This document shows, piece by piece, positions 42,448-50,936 of a stretch of DNA of 64,000 nt. Made by a program: the position numbers and the translations under genes. The DNA lies in contig NZ_LT800499.1 in assembly GCF_900166625.1 (NCBI RefSeq), forward strand, positions 1,095,558-1,159,557. The letters are read 5' to 3'. The stretch's first letter is position 1. The number at the start of each line of letters is the position of its first letter. The DNA comes from Halobacillus massiliensis (GTDB lineage Bacteria; Bacillota; Bacilli; Bacillales; Halobacillaceae). The notes below the pieces were generated by a model. The model saw only the letters and a program-made list of their open reading frames with translations. It was not told the DNA's origin and made no database searches.

Positions 42448-43395
42448 TTAAGTTAACGAATCCCCAGTCATTATACTCATGAAATTATTATAAAAAGTGG
42501 GGTAGTGAAACTGAAAAGCAATATTATGAAGCTTTGTTGTTTCCTCAGACTGAATGTGTGGGCGGATATCTGTAATACTCTGACCTCTTAGGACGCCTTT
42601 AGCGGTGATGTCAATAAATACAGGAAACTCCCGAAAAACAAACATTTCTTCATGCAGAGGAGCCATCATGGTAATGGCATCATGAACAGGGCTTCCTTTA
42701 ATAGCAGGGTTTCTTTTTTTATAGAAATTATAATAGTAATCTAGTAAAAGTTTAACGATTTTTGCCTTACCTTTTGAACCAATGTATGCAGCCATTTCAG
42801 GAGTAACAATCGCATGGTCAGTTACATTAAGTGGAATGATTTTTACGTTTTCCGCATATGTAAGAACGATTTTTACAGCCACTGGATCTGCGTGAAAATT
42901 TGCTTCCGAGACGGCCGTGACGTTCCCGGGAACCCAGAATGCACCCCCCATAATATAATATTCTTTCACATTCTCCATAAGGGATCGATAAAGGATAAAC
43001 ATGGAGGCTAGAGAGGTGAGACGGCCAATATTTACGATTGTTAGTTCATTCGCATACTTATTGATAATGGAAATGATGGTATAAAAGTTTTCGACATTAC
43101 CGCTATACTCTTCGGGTATAATCGGTCCTAAACCGTATTCACCGTGGATTTCCGGGTAAAACTTCGGAGTTTCTCCTGTTTTAGGAACTTCTGCTCCACC
43201 TATAATGGGGATGTTTGGATGGACATTAAAAAGGTCAAATAAATAATGGACACTGGCCAAAGCTTTTTCTCTCGGGACATTTCCGTAATCCGCTACAATA
43301 CCGACTATATCTATCTCATCGTTTAAATAAGCGTAAATAAGAGCGATCGTATCATCAATTCCCATATCTCCAAATATGAGGACTTTTTTACCCAT
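42448..43395 (-). CDS. Nucleoside hydrolase-family protein
   Basis: A 315-residue inosine-uridine-preferring nucleoside hydrolase-like protein. FGDMGIDDTIAL replaces the usual DxDPGxDD: the Asp residues matching D10, D14 and D15 are kept, while the first Asp is Phe. GSPVHDAITM keeps the His-Asp pair near the C-terminus, and NIGRLTSLA and IMGGAFWVPGN are also typical. Ca2+-dependent ribohydrolase activity is plausible, but the altered first motif leaves substrate open. ATG 43395 follows GAGGAGGAAGA. Confidence 0.85.
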   Translation of the reverse strand: MGKKVLIFGDMGIDDTIALIYAYLNDEIDIVGIVADYGNVPREKALASVHYLFDLFNVHPNIPIIGGAEVPKTGETPKFYPEIHGEYGLGPIIPEEYSGNVENFYTIISIINKYANELTIVNIGRLTSLASMFILYRSLMENVKEYYIMGGAFWVPGNVTAVSEANFHADPVAVKIVLTYAENVKIIPLNVTDHAIVTPEMAAYIGSKGKAKIVKLLLDYYYNFYKKRNPAIKGSPVHDAITMMAPLHEEMFVFREFPVFIDITAKGVLRGQSITDIRPHIQSEETTKLHNIAFQFHYPTFYNNFMSIMTGDSLT

Positions 43396-43519
43396 TCTTC
43401 TTCCTCCTCACTTTTCCATATTTATACATATATATTCCGCTTAATATCTCCTTATCAATCCATTTATTTGTTATGACTCCTCGGTTTTTTCTAAACTGTA
43501 AAAAGGAGGTTGAGTTTCT

Positions 43520-44278
43520 ATGAATCAATTATTTCTAGACCGGATCGGTTTTTCTAATAAAGGAAAAATAACTTTTAAAGATTTAGAAACCATTCTAAAA
43601 AAAGCAGCAAAGACCATCCCTTTTGAAAATCTGCGGATTATAAAAAAACAGACTAAACCGATTACAAAAAATAATTTAATAAATAAGTTATTGATCGAGA
43701 AAGAAGGCGGTGTCTGTTATGAAATCAATCCACTGTTGTATTACTTCCTTAAAGAGAACCAGTTTAATGTCTATATGGTCAAAGCAGCTGTAGAAGGATC
43801 TGAGACAGGGAAAACTCATGTCGCGCTTCTTCTTAATAGTGAAGCACGTGTTTATTTACTAGATGCCGGTTTTGGCGGCAATCTTCCACTCATTCCTGTA
43901 CCTTTAACCGGAGAGAAGGTGGCAACAGAAAGTGGAGAATTCCAGATTAAATCAGTGAAAAGCGACGGCCTGTTATCTCTAAGAGTAAAGCTGAAGTCTA
44001 AAGATGAGCAATGGAGGACAGGGTATACTTTTTATCCGGAAGATATCATTACTGACGTTTCTGAACTAAATGAGATGCAGCACATTATTACAGAGCATGA
44101 GGCATCACCATTTAATAAACATCCATTAATGACCCGGTTTACTGATAACGGAACGTTAACCTTAACAAATACATCCTTTACCATCTGGGCCGATGAAGAG
44201 GTCCAAAAAAAAGAGATTAATACTAAAAATTTTCATCAGCTTGCCAATAAATATTTTCAGACACAAAGAGAAGTTTGA
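43520..44278 (+). CDS. Arylamine N-acetyltransferase
   Basis: A 252-residue NAT. The Cys-His-Asp triad is visible: GGVCYEINPLLYYFL (Cys, about residue 70), KTHVALLL (His) and LLDAGFGG (Asp). PFENLRI near residue 35 is also family-typical. It transfers acetyl from acetyl-CoA to arylamines or hydrazines. AAAAGGAGG precedes ATG 43520. Stands alone before the aldo/keto reductase gene. Confidence 0.92.
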   Translation: MNQLFLDRIGFSNKGKITFKDLETILKKAAKTIPFENLRIIKKQTKPITKNNLINKLLIEKEGGVCYEINPLLYYFLKENQFNVYMVKAAVEGSETGKTHVALLLNSEARVYLLDAGFGGNLPLIPVPLTGEKVATESGEFQIKSVKSDGLLSLRVKLKSKDEQWRTGYTFYPEDIITDVSELNEMQHIITEHEASPFNKHPLMTRFTDNGTLTLTNTSFTIWADEEVQKKEINTKNFHQLANKYFQTQREV

Positions 44279-44334
44279 CAATAATCACCAGCGGTAATTA
44301 GAGAAGTAGTTTGTTAAAAATGGAGGGTACGCTT

Positions 44335-45324
44335 GTGAATAATATATTAAATGGAACACTGGGGTTCGGAACGGCCCCTTTAGGCAATATGTATCGCGAT
44401 ATTCCGGAAGAGGAAGCTCTGGCAACAGTGGATGCGGCATGGGAGCACGGCATACGTTATTTTGATACTGCTCCTTTTTATGGTGCCGGTCTGGCTGAGC
44501 TGCGTCTTGGAAAAGCGCTGGATAAATATAATCGTGAGGATTATGTATTAAGTACAAAGGTCGGACGTTATATGCTTGATGAAAAAGAGAAGCCGTCCAG
44601 CGGAGAACTTTTTGAGCATGGACGAGATAATAAAGTGGTTACAGACTATAGTGCAGATGCCACACTCCGCTCCATTGAGCAAAGTCTCGAACGTCTGAAT
44701 ACGGATCGTCTGGATTTCGTTTATGTTCATGATGTGTCTCCAGACTTTCACGGAGATGAATGGCTGTCCCATTTTGAGACAGCAAGAACAGGAGCTTTTC
44801 GAGAACTGACCCGTTTACGAGAGGAAGGGGTTATTAAATCCTGGGGGCTCGGGGTTAACCGTTGTGAGCCGATTGAGCTTACGATGGAGCTTGAAGAAGC
44901 AAATCCGGATCTCTGTCTGCTGGCCGGCCGCTATACACTGCTGAGTCATGAGCAGGCCTTGCAGCGTCTCTTGCCCCGTGCTGTTAAGCAAAATGTGAAG
45001 ATTGTAGCCGGAGGACCGTATAATTCAGGGGTGCTTGTGGGCGGAAGTCATTATGAATATGCAGAAGCGTCTCCGGAGATTGTTGAACGAGTAAAAAGAA
45101 TTCAGCACATAGCCGACAGTTATGGAATAAGCGTGAAAGCAGCTGCGCTGCAATTTACGCTTGCACACCCAGCTGTTGCTGCTGCTATTCCAGGAGGAAG
45201 CCGTCCTGAGCGCATTAAGGAGGATCAGGATGCGCTGAAGGAAGACATTCCTGCTTCCTTCTGGCAGGAAATGCGCGAACAGAAAATCATCGCCCTTGAG
45301 GCTCCGACTCCAGTTCAAAAATAA
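44335..45324 (+). CDS. Aldo/keto reductase
   Basis: A 329-residue AKR with the TIM-barrel signature: GFGTAPLGNMYRDI, YFDTAPFYGAGLAELRLG (catalytic Asp and Tyr), LSTKVGR (Lys), FVYVHDVSPD (His). It is like the D-threo-aldose 1-dehydrogenase / pyridoxal 4-dehydrogenase group (long insertion after KVGR). NAD(P)-dependent oxidation of a sugar or similar alcohol is likely. GTG 44335 follows GGAGGG at 7 bp. Strong terminator follows. Confidence 0.9.
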   Translation: MNNILNGTLGFGTAPLGNMYRDIPEEEALATVDAAWEHGIRYFDTAPFYGAGLAELRLGKALDKYNREDYVLSTKVGRYMLDEKEKPSSGELFEHGRDNKVVTDYSADATLRSIEQSLERLNTDRLDFVYVHDVSPDFHGDEWLSHFETARTGAFRELTRLREEGVIKSWGLGVNRCEPIELTMELEEANPDLCLLAGRYTLLSHEQALQRLLPRAVKQNVKIVAGGPYNSGVLVGGSHYEYAEASPEIVERVKRIQHIADSYGISVKAAALQFTLAHPAVAAAIPGGSRPERIKEDQDALKEDIPASFWQEMREQKIIALEAPTPVQK

Positions 45325-45330
45325 AATGAC

Positions 45331-45370
45331 AAAAAGCGGGTTTCTCTTTCGAGGAGAACCCGCTTTTTAA
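45331..45370 (+). terminator. Intrinsic terminator after the AKR gene
   Basis: AAAAAGCGGGTTCTC-type stem: AAAAAGCGGGTTTCTC and GAGAACCCGCTTTTT with a TTTCGAG loop region. Confidence 0.9.
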
Positions 45371-45373
45371 TGA

Positions 45374-45430
45374 TTGACAGGTAGACATATCTGTAAGATA
45401 CTGTTGTTAAATAAATTTTACCGAGTAAAT
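45374..45430 (+). promoter_or_regulatory. Promoter and operator of the ArsR-like regulator
   Basis: TTGACA (45374-45379), 17-bp spacer, GATACT (45397-45402). Just downstream lies GTTAAA TAAA TTTTAC followed by CGAGTAAA (45406-45429), a near-palindrome repeated before the MFS gene at 46078. Confidence 0.65.
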
Positions 45431-45441
45431 GGAGTGAACTG

Positions 45442-46050
45442 ATGAAAGATATCAAACTATTGACTACTCATGAGCAGCTGAAAGCCCTCAGTGATACTTT
45501 CCGTTGTGAATTGCTTTTGCGCCTCATGGAAAAACCCCGCACCGGACAGCAGCTATCGGAAATATTTAATCTTTCGAGAGCTCGAATTCACTACCATTTA
45601 AAAGAACTTGAAAAAAATGATCTCGTCGAAATCGTTCATAAAGAAGAGAAGAATGGAATTGTACAGAAATTTTACCGTGCAACTGCAGGCGGATTTATTC
45701 CTGATCGCTCTCTGCTTCCTAATACAGATATGACAGAAACTGTCCGTCAGATGATGGTAAGCATGCTCGATCAGGCAAAACGAAGAATTCTTTCAGCACC
45801 GGAGGAATCGCTGAGAAATGAAGCTAATTCTCAAGATCCAGCAGAGTGGAAATATAGATCGAGTGCGTATGAAATTCATGCAAAAGAAGAAGATTTTATG
45901 AAGTGGCAGAAAAAGTTTGAATCCTTAATGGAGGAACTTTCGGAAATTCAGCGTTCAGAGGCGTCACCTGATGCCAAGCTTTATTATTTTCATATTCTTG
46001 GATTACAGATTGAAGAAGGTGGGTTTGAGAAAAGAAATAAAGAGTCGTAA
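45442..46050 (+). CDS. ArsR-like winged-helix regulator
   Basis: A 202-residue protein. Residues 1-85 are a winged helix of ArsR type (LKALSDTFRCELLLRLM, FNLSRARIHYHLKELEKNDLVEI); the C-terminal half is helical and is probably a ligand or dimer domain. No metal-binding Cys pair is seen. GGAGTGAACTG precedes ATG 45442. A related motif in front of this gene and the following MFS gene suggests it controls both. Confidence 0.82.
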   Translation: MKDIKLLTTHEQLKALSDTFRCELLLRLMEKPRTGQQLSEIFNLSRARIHYHLKELEKNDLVEIVHKEEKNGIVQKFYRATAGGFIPDRSLLPNTDMTETVRQMMVSMLDQAKRRILSAPEESLRNEANSQDPAEWKYRSSAYEIHAKEEDFMKWQKKFESLMEELSEIQRSEASPDAKLYYFHILGLQIEEGGFEKRNKES

Positions 46051-46067
46051 AAAAGGGGCTCTTTTTT

Positions 46068-46103
46068 TTGACAGACAGTTAAAAATATTTAACCGTGTAA
46101 AAA
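46068..46103 (+). promoter_or_regulatory. -35 box and shared operator ahead of the MFS gene
   Basis: TTGACA (46068-46073) is followed by GTTAAA AATA TTTAAC (46078-46093, perfect 6-bp arms) and CGTGTAAA. The motif matches the one at 45406. The -35 box sits on the T run of a weak hairpin (AAGAGTC / GGGCTCTT) after the regulator gene. No clear -10 box was found. Confidence 0.55.
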
Positions 46104-46122
46104 TTTTAAAGGGGTGCGATCG

Positions 46123-47361
46123 ATGAGGCATTTACAAGCTGTTGAAGCAGAAAAGACAAGGTCTTTGTGGGAATCCAAATCGTTTATCTTATTAGCTGGA
46201 GCAACAGTCATTTCAAGCTTAAGTATGTCGATGTTTATGTTTATTCAGGCATGGTACATCGTTGAAGGTCTCGGCAGGGAAGCTGCTCTTGGTATTGTCC
46301 TCAGTTGTTTAACAGGTGCCCAGATCTTTTCACTTATTGTTGGTGGAGTTCTCTCTGACCGAAGCAGCCAGACGAGAATCATGAGTCTTTCAGAATTTTT
46401 TAGAGCTGCATTTGCTCTTGGTCTTGCTTCGCTTTTTATTTCTTTAGAAAATGTACCCATTTGGGTATTGGCAATTAATGCGCTTTTCTTTGGTGTCCTG
46501 GGAGGGCTTTTCGAACCGGCAAGAGATTCTCTTCTGCCTAAAATTATTCATAAAGATGACCTGACGAGGGCTAATTCGATTATTCAGGGAATGATCCAGA
46601 CTGCCCTCTTCTCGGGTCCGCTTCTTGCCGGTGTGCTTCTTAGTGTCACCAGCTATAGTATTCTTTTCTTAACAATCAGCCTCCTTTTGGCGATCGCGGG
46701 GACCGGTGTTCTTTTTATTAAACAAACGTCTAAAGGGAAGAAAGAGACCATCTCCTTTAAGATTCAGCTCAAAGAAGGATTTTATTATACATGGAAGAAG
46801 CCTCTGCTTCGGGGGGTATTAATTGTGACGATTATCGTCAACTTCTTCATATCAGGACCGCTTATGATGGGGCTTCCTATTTTTGTAGAAGGTGTTCTAA
46901 AAGGGGGTTCGATCGATTTCAGCTTTGTACAAGGTGGCTTCACTCTTGGAATGATCATTGGGTCCATTGTAATGGGCTGGCTTAACTTAAGAAGGAAGAG
47001 AGGAGCATATGCTTTATACTTAATCGCGTTAATGGGAGTAGGGATGCTGGTATTCAGCCAAAGCACATCTGTCAGCATGGCTGTTGGGATTATTCTGTTC
47101 ATCGGTATGCTTAATCCGGCGGTAAACATCCCGTTAATCAGTATGATTCAGGCCCATGCACATTCAGAAAAAGTGGGTCGTGTTATGAGTCTCATCCGAA
47201 TGGGTTCTTTAGGACTGATTCCCCTTTCGTATGCTGCTGTTTCATTTATCTTAAGCTTCGGGATTGAAATTTCTACCATTATGGTTTGGAGTGCGTTTCC
47301 TCTTATCCTGACAACAGTCTTGCTGTTCTTTATGTTTCCTATACTTCGTGAAGCTGATTAA
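46123..47361 (+). CDS. MFS exporter (MFS_3 / EntS-like)
   Basis: A 412-residue, 12-helix transporter. GGVLSDRSSQTRIM is motif A, LFGVLGGLFEPARDSLLPKII around residue 130 is typical of the macrolide/enterobactin-exporter-like group (written here with its F-F start trimmed). It probably exports a drug or siderophore-like compound. ATG 46123 follows AAAGGGGTG. It forms a unit with the ArsR-like regulator through a shared operator. Substrate unknown. Confidence 0.85.
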   Translation: MRHLQAVEAEKTRSLWESKSFILLAGATVISSLSMSMFMFIQAWYIVEGLGREAALGIVLSCLTGAQIFSLIVGGVLSDRSSQTRIMSLSEFFRAAFALGLASLFISLENVPIWVLAINALFFGVLGGLFEPARDSLLPKIIHKDDLTRANSIIQGMIQTALFSGPLLAGVLLSVTSYSILFLTISLLLAIAGTGVLFIKQTSKGKKETISFKIQLKEGFYYTWKKPLLRGVLIVTIIVNFFISGPLMMGLPIFVEGVLKGGSIDFSFVQGGFTLGMIIGSIVMGWLNLRRKRGAYALYLIALMGVGMLVFSQSTSVSMAVGIILFIGMLNPAVNIPLISMIQAHAHSEKVGRVMSLIRMGSLGLIPLSYAAVSFILSFGIEISTIMVWSAFPLILTTVLLFFMFPILREAD

Positions 47362-47550
47362 TAGGAGGTTATCATTTGTGTGTATGTAACATTTACATTT
47401 TAAAAATCCATGTAGTAATGGTGTGTTTTTCATTTAGTACTATCATCGTATAACGACAGAGTTGATTGGAAAAACTTAATACGATAACCTTTTTAAAAGT
47501 AAGCTATAATAAATATTTGTTACATAAAAAATAATTGAGGTGTCTTTTAA

Positions 47551-48354
47551 GTGCAGACAAACCAGGACTTGCAGATCATTAGTGGAAAGTTGCGGGAAAA
47601 TAAATATCAATTTGCAGACTCTATGGAACAAAGTGAGCATGGGAGTTTTCAAGATTGGGAGTTTCGAGCGGGGCTGGTTCAGTTTTTTGCGGATGCTTTA
47701 GAAAATGGAATAGAATCAACGAAAGAAGAAGTAAACTCCTGGGGCGAGAACATCGGCCAGCTTGCTGTGGACCACGGAAATCAGCTGGATGACTTGCTAA
47801 AAGCAACGATGAAATTTCGTCACTACTTGTGGGATATACTTGAAGAAATAGTTACGGAAGAGGACTTCTCAAAACAGACTATCTTTCAAGCAGCCCGGGT
47901 TGTTAATCCACTTTTAGACTACTCAATTTGTGCGTTTAGTACATCCTTTGTACGTTCATTTAAAGCTTCATTAGAAAAAGCACAGCAGGAATTCATGGTT
48001 TTATCGGCTCCTGTTGTCCCGCTTTTAAATGGCGTGGCCGTACTGCCGATCGTGGGCAGCATTGATGAGAAACGTGCCTTTTATATGATGGATACAGCAT
48101 TAAACGAAGCCATAAAGCAGAATCTTTCATACTTACTCATAGATCTTTCGAGTGTATCGATGATTGATACACATGTAGCCAACAGCATTGCAAAAATTAT
48201 TTCTTCTCTGGGATTAGTCGGAGTGACGGCCATCCTTTCAGGGATACGGCCAGAGGTTGCACAGACAATGGTAAGTCTCGGCATTGATTTTACCGCTCTT
48301 AAAACTTATAATTCTTTGCAGCAAGCTCTCTCTATTCATGTGTTTAATGGTTAG
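47551..48354 (+). CDS. RsbR-family STAS-domain stressosome protein
   Basis: A 267-residue RsbR-like protein. Residues 1-140 are a helical non-heme globin-like sensor region; residues about 150-265 are the STAS domain (VLPIVGSIDEKRA, LIDLSSVSMIDTHVANSI, LSGIRPEVAQTMVSLGID). Thr in IDTHV and Thr in AQTMV match the two sites phosphorylated by RsbT in RsbR. It would join the stressosome that controls SigB. GTG 47551 follows TGAGGTGTC. No other rsb genes are adjacent. Confidence 0.9.
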   Translation: MQTNQDLQIISGKLRENKYQFADSMEQSEHGSFQDWEFRAGLVQFFADALENGIESTKEEVNSWGENIGQLAVDHGNQLDDLLKATMKFRHYLWDILEEIVTEEDFSKQTIFQAARVVNPLLDYSICAFSTSFVRSFKASLEKAQQEFMVLSAPVVPLLNGVAVLPIVGSIDEKRAFYMMDTALNEAIKQNLSYLLIDLSSVSMIDTHVANSIAKIISSLGLVGVTAILSGIRPEVAQTMVSLGIDFTALKTYNSLQQALSIHVFNG

Positions 48355-48376
48355 GGGGCAGAGTGACACTGTCCCC
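48355..48376. repeat. Short REP-like palindrome
   Basis: GGGGCAG AGTGACA CTGTCCCC-type element right after the stop codon. Similar gggacagtgtcac palindromes are scattered in many Bacillaceae genomes; this is a single copy in the window. Confidence 0.5.
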
Positions 48377-48470
48377 TTGAATTCCTGCACGTTAATGGAC
48401 AGGTGCACAAAGATAAGCGTTAAGTTCCGATCATGAGACGAGGTAAATCGCTTTTAGTCTCTGTATATTA

Positions 48471-48499
48471 AAAAATCCTGCCTCAGAGGCAGGATTTTT
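48471..48499. terminator. Bidirectional terminator between convergent genes
   Basis: AAAAATCCTGCCTC and GAGGCAGGATTTTT form a perfect stem. Confidence 0.9.
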
Positions 48500-48509
48500 C
48501 TTGTAAGCA

Positions 48510-49769
48510 TTAATCTTTTTCTTCTTCGGCATTTTTTTTCTGTTGAGCTGCTTCTTTCTTTTCTTCGGCTGCTTCTTTTTTCTCTTCCTCGGCTTCTTTT
48601 TTCTCCTCTTCAGATTCCTTAATCTGTTTGTAACGCTGACGTTGACGGTATCCGTAAGTAGAAGAAAGAACTACACTTTCATCTTCAAGCGCAGAGCCGA
48701 GGGCCCCGATAATAATCGCTATACTTGTGACGGTCCAGGCAATATAGAAATAATTAATAAAACCGGTAGCTCCCGACAATTGGGATTCAAGCATACCAAA
48801 TGGAATGATAACAATGACGGCAACCGAGAATAACAGGAATAACAGGACGTAATACATACTTACAGTTATAAAAAGGGTAAGAACGGTAGCCATATTATAT
48901 AACCTGCTTAAATAACCAGACCCGTCATCCGGCTTTTTCTCCCAGAGACGGTGCGCCAGAATAATCCATCCCACCATCGCCAGTATGGAGACGATTGAAA
49001 GCATAGCCATGCGCCAAATCCCATAGTTATTACTGAGCTGCCACAGCGTTGGAAACACAAGGGCGTAAGAACCGGTGGTAAAAGCGATGATGACTACTTT
49101 CATAAAAGCAGGGAACATTTCCCATGGACGGTTCGCCCGCACCATTCCTGATAAGACCCTGAGTGCCCCGATAAATCGTGACTTCACGGTAAATCTGACA
49201 TCAATATTTGATTCATCGTCATCCGGGGTTTCTCGCTGAAGAGGAGCAAACCGCTCAAAAGCCCGCTTCCCAACTAGTCTCTTAGAGCTTTTATTTTTTA
49301 ACTCTTTATGCTGATCATCATCTTTATCTTGGAGCCTTTGTTCAGCTTTTTCCCGATCTGCCTCTGAACTTCCATAGTACATTTCATTGGTCAACTGCAG
49401 GATAGATTCACGAATTCTCTTTAACATACGTGCAGAACCAATTCCGGGGAGACTGATTAAAGCTACATGCTCTTCTTTATATGCCTCGGCTACAATTGGT
49501 TTCTTACCCTTAAATAACGGTAAATCAGTAAGACAGATTGCAAATTCCCAATCTTCCTCTAATTTTTTTTCTATAGTTTTTCCGAGTACTTCCAGTGACT
49601 TATCAGTGGACCCTGTCAAAGCATCTTCTACATACTCTATCTGCCATTGACAATCCTCATGCACGTAATAACTGAGCAAATCAGGCAGTTCTTTTTTTAA
49701 AGTTTTTGCTATATCATTTGGATAGCCTGGAGCAGTAATCAGTCCTAAGGTCCTTGTTGATTTGCTCAT
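48510..49769 (-). CDS. Membrane protein with charged C-terminal repeats, unknown function
   Basis: A 419-residue protein. Residues 1-185 are soluble, with an alpha/beta look (LGLITAPGYPNDIAKTLKKEL, DWEFAICLTDLPL). About five hydrophobic helices follow (residues 220-365). The tail is a repeat of EEEKKEA-type heptads, probably a coiled coil. Relatives are sometimes labelled as folate dehydrogenase, but no such motif is seen. ATG 49769 is 7 bp after GAGGTGAG; a GTG at 49781 lies inside that ribosome site. Confidence 0.7.
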   Translation of the reverse strand: MSKSTRTLGLITAPGYPNDIAKTLKKELPDLLSYYVHEDCQWQIEYVEDALTGSTDKSLEVLGKTIEKKLEEDWEFAICLTDLPLFKGKKPIVAEAYKEEHVALISLPGIGSARMLKRIRESILQLTNEMYYGSSEADREKAEQRLQDKDDDQHKELKNKSSKRLVGKRAFERFAPLQRETPDDDESNIDVRFTVKSRFIGALRVLSGMVRANRPWEMFPAFMKVVIIAFTTGSYALVFPTLWQLSNNYGIWRMAMLSIVSILAMVGWIILAHRLWEKKPDDGSGYLSRLYNMATVLTLFITVSMYYVLLFLLFSVAVIVIIPFGMLESQLSGATGFINYFYIAWTVTSIAIIIGALGSALEDESVVLSSTYGYRQRQRYKQIKESEEEKKEAEEEKKEAAEEKKEAAQQKKNAEEEKD

Positions 49770-49960
49770 TTTGTTTCTCACCTCTATTTCCCCTGTTCAT
49801 TTTATCTAATACTATATAACCATAATTAACTGCCATTAAACCTAATAAAGGATTAATACTTTAACAGTTGAATTAAGAATTGGTATTTATATACATAAAA
49901 AGGGATTATAATTATATTAAAATAATAAAAATAAAAAATTCTAGTTATTTGCTCAACTAT

Positions 49961-49985
49961 GTTTTACAGGTCGTTTCAAGGGAAT
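49961..49985 (+). promoter_or_regulatory. SigB promoter of csbD
   Basis: GTTTTA (49961-49966), 13-bp spacer, GGGAAT (49980-49985): a very good match to GTTTAA-N12/14-GGGWAT, 36 bp before the start codon. csbD is SigB-controlled in B. subtilis. Confidence 0.8.
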
Positions 49986-50020
49986 ACACTCTTCAAATGC
50001 AAAAAGGAGTGTGAAGATTC

Positions 50021-50206
50021 ATGGCAGATAAAAGTGGAATCAGTGATCAAGTAAAAGGTAATGCTAACAAAGCAAAAGGTGAAGCTAAGGATCAGATCGG
50101 TAAGGCAAAAAATGACCCAAATATGCAGACAGACGGAAAGAAAGATAAAGTAAAAGGCGCTACTCAGGATGAAGTAGGTAAATCCAAAGGTAATAACAGA
50201 CCTTAA
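50021..50206 (+). CDS. csbD: CsbD-family stress protein
   Basis: A 61-residue, very hydrophilic protein. QVKGNANKAKGEAKDQIGKA and VKGATQDEVGKSKG are the two CsbD repeats. The family is abundant under general stress; the molecular role is unknown. AAAGGAGTGTGAAGATTC precedes ATG 50021. It has its own SigB promoter and terminator. Confidence 0.92.
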   Translation: MADKSGISDQVKGNANKAKGEAKDQIGKAKNDPNMQTDGKKDKVKGATQDEVGKSKGNNRP

Positions 50207-50211
50207 ACAGA

Positions 50212-50246
50212 AAAATACACTTCTCGATTTATCGAGAGGTGTATTT
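50212..50246 (+). terminator. Intrinsic terminator of csbD
   Basis: AAAATACACTTCTCGAT and ATCGAGAGGTGTATTTT arms. Confidence 0.88.
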
Positions 50247-50348
50247 TGTTTTGTGATCATATGGTATAACTTGATACACTTTGAAATAATGGAGTAAAAC
50301 TTTGTTGGAGGAGAAAGCCCTGTAAGTTAACCGGAAGGGGAAGAATAA

Positions 50349-50897
50349 ATGAATAATATAGTGTTTATTCATAGTGCAGGACCTCAGGAAAATAGTCAAG
50401 GCAGCTCACCATTTATTTTGAATTTAAAAAAATCCCTCACAACAGAGTATCAACTAAGAACCCCTAAAATGCCTGACCCTGAGAATCCCAGATATATAGC
50501 TTGGGAAAACAGACTTAAAGAGGAATTCTCTAAACTTGATGGTGAAGTTATTTTGATTGGTCACTCCCTTGGGGGCAGTGTTCTCTTAAAGTATCTATCA
50601 GAGGAAAGGTGCCCTTTCAATATTTCCGGCTTGTTTGTATTGGGATCCCCATACTGGGGGTTGGAGGAGGACTGGCAGTTTCCTGAGTTTTCACTTTCTG
50701 ATGATTTTGCTTCCCGTCTTCCTGACATTAAACAAATCTTCTTATATCATAGTGTAGATGACGAAGTAGTCTCTATTGCCCATTATGAGCATTATATAAG
50801 GCGCCTTCCCGAGGCGGATGCCAGAAAGCTTCAACGTTATGGACATTTATTCAAAGAGGTACCTCCTGAGTTTCTTAAGGATATCTATTCATTATAA
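50349..50897 (+). CDS. RBBP9/YdeN-like alpha/beta hydrolase
   Basis: A 182-residue small serine hydrolase: nucleophile elbow GHSLGGSVLLKYL (Ser about residue 77), catalytic Asp in YHSVDDEVV, and the C-terminal His in YGHLF. The N-terminal FIHSAGP corresponds to the oxyanion strand. Substrate unknown. ATG 50349 follows GGAAGGGGAAGAATAA. Convergent with the PAP2 gene. Confidence 0.85.
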   Translation: MNNIVFIHSAGPQENSQGSSPFILNLKKSLTTEYQLRTPKMPDPENPRYIAWENRLKEEFSKLDGEVILIGHSLGGSVLLKYLSEERCPFNISGLFVLGSPYWGLEEDWQFPEFSLSDDFASRLPDIKQIFLYHSVDDEVVSIAHYEHYIRRLPEADARKLQRYGHLFKEVPPEFLKDIYSL

Positions 50898-50936
50898 AAG
50901 GGCCGGAGTTTTATATTTCTCCCAGCCCTTTTTGCT
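50895..50936. terminator. Terminator overlapping the PAP2 3' end
   Basis: AAAAGGGC and GCCCTTTTT arms surround the short gap between two convergent genes; the 3' arm lies inside the PAP2 coding end. Confidence 0.6.
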
